Shown one piece after another: positions 21,816 to 23,837 of a stretch of 23,837 nt of DNA. The stretch covers positions 1-23,837 of the IMG/VR virus record IMGVR_UViG_3300037117_000305. One strand, 5' to 3'. Origin of the DNA: a virus. A model generated the notes under the pieces. The model made no database searches. It had not been told where the DNA came from and worked only from the letters and a program-made list of their open reading frames with translations. The position numbers and the translations under genes were made by a program. Within the stretch, counting starts at the first letter, position 1. Every line of letters begins with the position of its first letter.

Positions 21816-22799
21816 TTACGATGCCGGCGGATTGTCTGTCGGCGTGCACACGACCCAGTGTTGTGCACCCGGGAGAAAGATCTTGTTGACCGACCATCGA
21901 GCGGCGCGCGCAAATTCGCGGACCGCCGCCTCGCGATACAAAGCCATGAGCAATGGTTGCTCCGGGTCCTTATCCTCGAAATCCCTGGAGAGCTTGTTGT
22001 CGATAAAGGACGTGAAGATGAGCGTGCCGGAGGGAGCGATATACCGTCGCGTCAGTTCGAGCATGGCCTGAAAATCGGCCGGTTCGAGATGCGTGAATAC
22101 CGAAAACAGGCAGATCAGATCGAATGTCTCGTCTTGAATCCCGAGATCCGTATCGGCGGACAAACGCTTGCCGGCATTGTAGTAGCGCGCATTGTAAACG
22201 TCGATATGCTTGTAGGAAAACCTTTCGTCTTTGACCGCCGACGACAGAAAATCGATCATGCCGGGGTCCACGTCGACGCCGTGGTACCGCTTGACCGGAA
22301 TTTTGCGGCCGTAAAACGCCTGTGTGAATTTCACGCCGCAGCCGATGTCGAGAATTGTGGTGCCGGAGAGGTCGGCCACACCCAGCTCCCGCGCGGCTAC
22401 GTCGATCATCGTGATCGCGGAATCGACGGAAGCCTTTTGATTTTTTGAGAACGCACCTCTTCTGAAGCGCATCGGGACATCGAACGCTTCGTCGGGATCC
22501 GGTCGAGGCGGCCACAAGGCGACCTCGATCTGTCGTTCGAGATCGCGAAGTGCGCTTCGTGCCTGCGAATCGAGGGCGCTTATTTTTTCGAAGTAGAACT
22601 GGAGTGCGATAAGCCGGATGAGATTGACCTGCGGATTTTCGATGGATCGTTCGAGAAGTTTCTTACTGGTGGCCGGAATAATTCCGGCCCTGGTGAAGAG
22701 TGCTTGGACCGCCGCCAAATCTTCCTGTTCGCCCTGGGAGCTTCCGACGAACAATTTGGCCAGGGAGCCGATATCGGCGCGATCTTGTTGAGACGCCAC
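21816..22799 (-). CDS. Class I SAM-dependent methyltransferase (probable moron)
   Basis: A 327-aa protein starting at GTG 22799, with AGGA about 10 nt upstream. The C-terminal ~190 residues form a Rossmann methyltransferase: motif I ILDIGCG (149-155), acidic motif II in VDVDPG (Asp176), DETFDLICLFSVFTHLEP (about 223-240) and SGTLIFTSF. The N-terminal ~110 residues are helical and unassigned and could recognise the substrate. The family resembles SAM methyltransferases of small molecules, lipids or sugars; DNA methylase motifs (DPPY/NPPY) are absent. It lies antisense to the tail operon, between hub and fibre genes. Substrate unknown; modification of a cell-surface molecule would fit a lysogenic-conversion gene. 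Confidence 0.85.
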   Translation of the reverse strand: MASQQDRADIGSLAKLFVGSSQGEQEDLAAVQALFTRAGIIPATSKKLLERSIENPQVNLIRLIALQFYFEKISALDSQARSALRDLERQIEVALWPPRPDPDEAFDVPMRFRRGAFSKNQKASVDSAITMIDVAARELGVADLSGTTILDIGCGVKFTQAFYGRKIPVKRYHGVDVDPGMIDFLSSAVKDERFSYKHIDVYNARYYNAGKRLSADTDLGIQDETFDLICLFSVFTHLEPADFQAMLELTRRYIAPSGTLIFTSFIDNKLSRDFEDKDPEQPLLMALYREAAVREFARAARWSVNKIFLPGAQHWVVCTPTDNPPAS

Positions 22800-22828
22800 G
22801 ATGTGAAAATCCTATTCGATCGCACGCA

Positions 22829-22837
22829 GTTATAGCA
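22829..22837 (-). promoter_or_regulatory. Extended -10 promoter element of the methyltransferase gene
   Basis: The minus strand reads TGCTATAAC, an extended -10 (TGn followed by TATAAC), about 30 nt upstream of the GTG start. No good -35 is present, as is common for extended -10 promoters. Confidence 0.4.
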
Positions 22838-22838
22838 C

Positions 22839-22854
22839 GGCGATTCCGATCGCC
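22839..22854. other. Small hairpin between methyltransferase and fibre genes
   Basis: GGCGAT (22839-22844) pairs with ATCGCC (22849-22854) around TCCG, directly upstream of the minus-strand -10 element. It may be an operator or a transcript hairpin; it has no T-run. Confidence 0.35.
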
Positions 22855-22904
22855 TAGAGCCGGCCGTCCGCGACCCTTCGCCCAAGCAAAATCTGGAGCC
22901 GCAC

Positions 22905-23837
22905 ATGTCCAACCCGCCCCCTCCCGCCGCGGCCTATCCCGCCATGGGAACGCGCGTCGGTTATTCCGACGGCAATCCGCTCACCACGGCACTCCTCAAT
23001 CAGCTGGCAGCCCATCTTGTGGCCCAAGACGGCAACGGCAACGTCCAGCAGCTTGCGAGCGTGCGCATCGGCTCCAGCGCATTCGTTTATGCCGATCCGG
23101 CCGGTACGTTCTGGTTGACCTATAACGGCTATTACGACCCCGGCTCCATGCAATGGTGGGCGCTGAATGCGTCGCTCGCGTGCTTTGCGATCCAGATATC
23201 GGCATCCGGCATCGTATTCGCCACCTCGCCGGCGAATACGACGCCCTTCGCATGGAAATCGGTCGACAACTTCAGCTCGAACGGGCTTGCGAGCGTGCTT
23301 TACATGGACGGCGAGATCACAACGATGATGGCGCAGATCGCAGGGCTTATGGCGGCGCTCGCCAATGCCGGCACGCAAATCTTCGCCAGTACGACAGCCG
23401 CGCAAGCGTCGAGCCTCGCGAACGGTTCCTATTACTATATCGTTTCGCAATCCGCAGGCGGCGCGCTCGATCTCTATCTGAAGAACAGCAGCTCGTCCTC
23501 GACCTTCATCGCGACGCTGCCGAGCCTCAGTTCCGCGCTCAACACGCCTTCGAAGCTGCAGAACTCCGGCGAGACGATGCTCACGCTCAGCCTGGCGCTG
23601 CCGTTCGGAACGCAATATGCGAGCGGAACGGTTTCGACCTATACGCTCAACCTTCCAAGCTCCGCGCCGGACGGGGCGCTTGTCGGCTTCGTCTGCAACC
23701 AGGCGATCCTCGCTTTGACGGTCGCCGATTCCGACTCGACGACGATCTATGGCGCGCCGGCGGCGACGCTCGCAAACCAACCGGTGCGTTTCGAGAAGAA
23801 GGCGTCGCCGGCAGGCTGGTATCCCACTTCGAGGTAG
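22905..23837 (+). CDS. Tail fibre-like protein
   Basis: A 310-aa protein ending at the last base of the window. It is Ala/Ser/Thr-rich with alternating beta segments. The N-terminus (TRVGYSDGNPLTTALLNQLA) and a short helix around 140-155 (ITTMMAQIAGLMAALANAG) precede a beta-rich C-terminal half. This composition and its position after the hub fit a tail fibre or receptor-binding accessory protein; no exact family is recognised. ATG 22905 has GGAG about 8 nt upstream. The C-terminus (EKKASPAGWYPTSR) looks complete. It lies past the methyltransferase gene, so transcription must cross that antisense gene or start between them. Confidence 0.7.
   Translation: MSNPPPPAAAYPAMGTRVGYSDGNPLTTALLNQLAAHLVAQDGNGNVQQLASVRIGSSAFVYADPAGTFWLTYNGYYDPGSMQWWALNASLACFAIQISASGIVFATSPANTTPFAWKSVDNFSSNGLASVLYMDGEITTMMAQIAGLMAALANAGTQIFASTTAAQASSLANGSYYYIVSQSAGGALDLYLKNSSSSSTFIATLPSLSSALNTPSKLQNSGETMLTLSLALPFGTQYASGTVSTYTLNLPSSAPDGALVGFVCNQAILALTVADSDSTTIYGAPAATLANQPVRFEKKASPAGWYPTSR

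Overview
The window is almost entirely the structural half of a tailed (siphovirus-type) prophage or prophage remnant in a high-GC alphaproteobacterium. The GC-rich codon use and the resemblance of the tail tip to the RcGTA gene-transfer-agent tail support this; genus and species cannot be read from the sequence. No integrase, lysis or replication gene is visible, and there is no rRNA or CRISPR.

Left accessory region (1-2340). Two minus-strand genes, a small DUF6471-type protein and a three-helix membrane protein, form an operon. It diverges from a plus-strand unit made of a tRNA-like element and an IS1-type DDE transposase gene. The two units share one intergenic region with back-to-back promoters, and a perfect 13-nt inverted repeat covers both -10 regions. 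After the transposase come three ~21-nt direct repeats and a strong intrinsic terminator.

Packaging and head (2341-9881). The order is small terminase, large terminase, portal, a small antisense ORF, a small plus-strand gene, protease-scaffold fusion, major capsid protein with an inserted domain, and a gp6-like connector.

Tail (9881-23837). Head-tail joining protein, tail terminator, a 57-aa gene, major tail protein, a 131-aa gene, tail chaperones probably joined by a -1 frameshift, a 188-aa gene, tape measure, then an RcGTA-like tail-tip set (DUF2460, DUF2163/BR0599 hub with four cysteines, NlpC/P60 peptidase, large hub protein) and a terminal fibre-like protein. Many stops and starts overlap (TGATG, ATGA, TAATG), so most of this is one translationally coupled operon.

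Two antisense genes interrupt the tail operon as probable morons: a zinc-ribbon single-pass membrane protein (13074-13415) and a class I SAM methyltransferase (21816-22799). Both have AT-rich -10-like sites of their own. Most of the longer non-coding junctions between structural genes hold a hairpin-forming repeat. Family A (four copies, one inverted) is built of CGGAG sub-repeats, family B is a MITE-like 165-bp element with ~34-nt terminal inverted repeats, and family C is a REP-like hairpin pair.

The most unusual points are the tRNA-like element in the leader of the transposase gene, which has an almost canonical body but a broken anticodon stem and a competing perfect 7-bp hairpin, and the colonisation of prophage gene junctions by hairpin repeats.
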